DNA of 64,000 nucleotides, taken from NCBI RefSeq assembly GCF_000282455.1, contig NZ_AKJG01000004.1, positions 1 through 64,000 of the forward strand. Reading direction: 5' to 3'. This document shows, in pieces, positions 62,221 to 64,000 of the stretch. The notes beneath the pieces are model-generated. The model was not told where the DNA came from. It did not search any database and was given only the letters and a program-made list of their open reading frames with translations. The first letter of the stretch is position 1. Every line of letters starts with the position of its first letter. Source of the DNA: Pseudomonas sp. GM74 (lineage in GTDB: Bacteria > Pseudomonadota > Gammaproteobacteria > Pseudomonadales > Pseudomonadaceae). The translations under genes were made by a program, and so were the position numbers.

Positions 62221-63729
62221 ATGGCGCATAACGAAGCAGTCGACGTAGTACTGGTTGGGGCCGGCATCATGAGTGCCACCCTTGCAGTGCTGCTCAAAGA
62301 GCTCGACCCCGCGATCAAGCTGGAAGTCGTCGAGCTGATGGATTCCGGTGCCGCGGAGAGTTCCAACCCGTGGAACAACGCCGGTACCGGTCACGCCGGG
62401 CTATGTGAGCTCAACTACACGCCGCAGGCAGCCGATGGCGCCGTCGACATCAAGAAAGCCGTGCACATCAACACCCAGTTCGAGGTGTCGAAGCAGTTCT
62501 GGTCGTATTTGACCAAGAAGGGCACGTTCGGCTCGTGCAAATCGTTTATCAGCCCGGTGCCACACCTGAGCTTCGTGCAGGGCGACAGCGGCGTGTCCTT
62601 CCTCAAGGAACGCTTCAAGGTGCTGAGCAAGCACCACGCCTTCGCGGACATGGAATACACCGAAGACAAGGCCAGGATGGCCGAGTGGATGCCGCTGATG
62701 ATGCCTGGCCGCGATCCTGGCGAAACCCTCGCCGCGACCCGCGTGATCAATGGCACCGACGTCAACTTCGGCGCCCTGACCAACCAGTTGCTCAAGCACC
62801 TGACCAGCGCACCCGATGCACAGGTCAAGTACTGCAAGCGCGTGACCGGCCTCAAGCGCAGCAACGGTGGCTGGACTGTCAGCATCAAGGACGTCAACAG
62901 CGGCAACACCCGTGAAGTCGACGCCAAATTCGTCTTCCTCGGCGCGGGCGGTGCGGCTTTGCCGTTACTGCAGGCTTCGGGCATCGAAGAGAGCAAAGGC
63001 TTTGGCGGCTTCCCGATCAGCGGCCAATGGCTGCGTTGCGACAACCCGGAAGTGGTCAAGCACCACCAGGCCAAGGTCTACAGCCAGGCTGCCGTAGGTT
63101 CGCCGCCAATGTCCGTGCCGCACCTGGACACCCGCGTAGTCGAAGGCAAGAAGTCCCTGCTGTTCGGACCTTATGCCGGCTTCACCACCAAGTTCCTCAA
63201 GCACGGTTCCTTCATGGACCTGCCGATGTCGGTTCGTGCCGGCAACATCGGCCCGATGCTGTCCGTGGCAAAAAACAACATGGACCTGACCAAGTACCTG
63301 GTCAGCGAAGTGATGCAGTCGATGGAGCAGCGCCTGGAGTCCCTGCGTCGCTTCTACCCTGAGGCGAAAGCCGAAGACTGGCGCCTGGAAGTGGCCGGCC
63401 AACGGGTACAGATCATCAAGAAAGACCCGAAAAAAGGCGGCATCCTGCAATTCGGTACCGAACTGGTCGCGGCCAAGGACGGTTCCCTGGCGGCACTGCT
63501 CGGCGCTTCGCCTGGTGCCTCGGTGACCGTTTCGATCATGCTGGAACTGATCGAGAAATGCTTCCCGGGCAAAGCCAAAGGCGAATGGGCTAGCAAACTG
63601 GCCGAAATCTTCCCGGCCCGGGAAAAGGTCCTGGAAACCGACGCTGCGCTGTATCGCAAGATCAACACGCAGAACAACGTTGCCCTGGAACTGGTTGAAG
63701 CCAGCAGCGAGACCGAAAGCTACGCTTGA
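62221..63729 (+). CDS. mqo: Malate:quinone oxidoreductase
   Basis: A 502-residue FAD enzyme on the cytoplasmic face of the inner membrane that oxidises malate to oxaloacetate and passes electrons to quinone, bypassing soluble malate dehydrogenase in the TCA cycle. The FAD loop is [19 protein letters not shown]. Family segments include [38 protein letters not shown] and [23 protein letters not shown]. The start follows TTTGGAGA with an 8-nt gap. Pseudomonads often carry two Mqo paralogues and this could be either one. Confidence 0.97.
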   Translation: MAHNEAVDVVLVGAGIMSATLAVLLKELDPAIKLEVVELMDSGAAESSNPWNNAGTGHAGLCELNYTPQAADGAVDIKKAVHINTQFEVSKQFWSYLTKKGTFGSCKSFISPVPHLSFVQGDSGVSFLKERFKVLSKHHAFADMEYTEDKARMAEWMPLMMPGRDPGETLAATRVINGTDVNFGALTNQLLKHLTSAPDAQVKYCKRVTGLKRSNGGWTVSIKDVNSGNTREVDAKFVFLGAGGAALPLLQASGIEESKGFGGFPISGQWLRCDNPEVVKHHQAKVYSQAAVGSPPMSVPHLDTRVVEGKKSLLFGPYAGFTTKFLKHGSFMDLPMSVRAGNIGPMLSVAKNNMDLTKYLVSEVMQSMEQRLESLRRFYPEAKAEDWRLEVAGQRVQIIKKDPKKGGILQFGTELVAAKDGSLAALLGASPGASVTVSIMLELIEKCFPGKAKGEWASKLAEIFPAREKVLETDAALYRKINTQNNVALELVEASSETESYA

Positions 63730-63741
63730 TTCGGCCTCATG

Positions 63742-63780
63742 AAAAACGCCCCTCTCTCGTCGAGAACGGGGCGTTTTTTT
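63742..63780 (+). terminator. Terminator after mqo
   Basis: AAAAACGCCCC pairs with GGGGCGTTTTT around a 15-base region that can itself pair (TCTCTCGTCGAGA), followed by seven T. It begins 13 bp after the mqo stop. Confidence 0.93.
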
Positions 63781-63791
63781 ATGCATTTGAA

Positions 63792-63877
63792 AGATCGCAG
63801 CCTCGCTTCGCTCGACAGCGCCTACAGGAACACGCGGTCCAATGTAGGAGCTGTCGAGCGAAGCGAGGCTGCGATCT
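63792..63877. repeat. Long inverted repeat of a third REP-like family
   Basis: Arms 63792-63826 and 63843-63877 are 35 bp each, inverted, with one mismatch. They contain GATCGCAGCCTCGCTTCGCT and a CCTACA end, with a 16-bp loop. The core differs from the other two REP types in the window. It lies between mqo and the convergent final gene. Confidence 0.92.
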
Positions 63878-63884
63878 CTTGATC

Positions 63885-64000
63885 TTAACCGCGAACCTTC
63901 TCAATCAACTCGATGTAGTCCGACGCATTGCGCTGATCCTTGATCAGGGCAACGAAGTCATTGCCGTGCTCATCCTTGCCATTCACGTCGTATCCCGCTT
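63885..64000 (-). CDS. C-terminal end of an unidentified protein (5' truncated by window)
   Basis: The last 37 residues of a protein on the minus strand, reading YDVNGKDEHGNDFVALI and then NASDYIELIEKVRG before TAA. The frame is open to the window edge and codon use fits the neighbours. There is too little to name a family. The gene converges on mqo, with a terminator and inverted repeat between. Confidence 0.7.
   Translation of the reverse strand, partial: AGYDVNGKDEHGNDFVALIKDQRNASDYIELIEKVRG

Overview
The window is chromosomal DNA from a fluorescent pseudomonad (Pseudomonas fluorescens group, species not resolvable by eye). The evidence is the complete Pseudomonas-type division and cell-wall (dcw) cluster, the pet-ssp block, Pseudomonas-style REP/REPIN palindromes in intergenic DNA, and uniformly GC-rich, tightly packed genes. 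From memory, the order from lpxC to the YhcB-family gene follows the P. aeruginosa PA4406-PA4441 region. I see no prophage, insertion sequence, CRISPR array, tRNA or rRNA, and no clearly foreign gene.

Layout. 1-3853: the end of a metal-type OmpR regulator, its sensor kinase, a small secreted protein and a membrane diguanylate cyclase. 4002-21835 (minus strand): mraZ-rsmH-ftsL-ftsI-murE-murF-mraY-murD-ftsW-murG-murC-ddlB-ftsQ-ftsA-ftsZ-lpxC, nearly all overlapping or a few bases apart. It has a recognisable sigma70 promoter, a three-box MraZ operator and a UUCG terminator after lpxC. 21836-22735: an unusual spacer with a 92-bp tandem repeat, then RNase P RNA (rnpB). 22806-27335: rsmI diverges from lpoA-yraN-gmhA-dolP, an envelope and lipopolysaccharide group. 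27485-32373 (minus): rplM-rpsI, then petABC (cytochrome bc1) followed by sspA-sspB. 32619-40971: an aldo/keto reductase, an acyl-CoA dehydrogenase with a divergent AraC-type regulator, zapE, trpS, an alpha/beta hydrolase, zapG and an OmpA-like lipoprotein.

41075-50033 (minus) is the most accessory-looking part: an acyl-CoA ligase, a DUF1302 barrel, a DUF1329 periplasmic protein, a MalT-like LuxR regulator and a metallo-beta-lactamase hydrolase. It looks like an uptake and activation module for a hydrophobic acid or ester of unknown identity. 50195-64000 is mixed housekeeping and adaptation: a LysE exporter, a D-2-hydroxyacid dehydrogenase, rsmC, a manganese exporter under a yybP-ykoY riboswitch, an M48 protease, a chemoreceptor, a divergent SRAP protein, small DUF2007 and CPXCG proteins, a glycerolipid-type acyltransferase, YajG, and malate:quinone oxidoreductase behind a long leader.

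Most of the window is core genome. The best leads are the 92-bp tandem repeat beside rnpB, the SRAP protein lacking two catalytic residues, the DUF1302/DUF1329/ligase/LuxR module, the TrpS C-terminal extension, the nested inverted repeat between petC and sspA, and the mqo leader. No frameshifted genes were detected. Only the first and last genes are cut, by the window ends.
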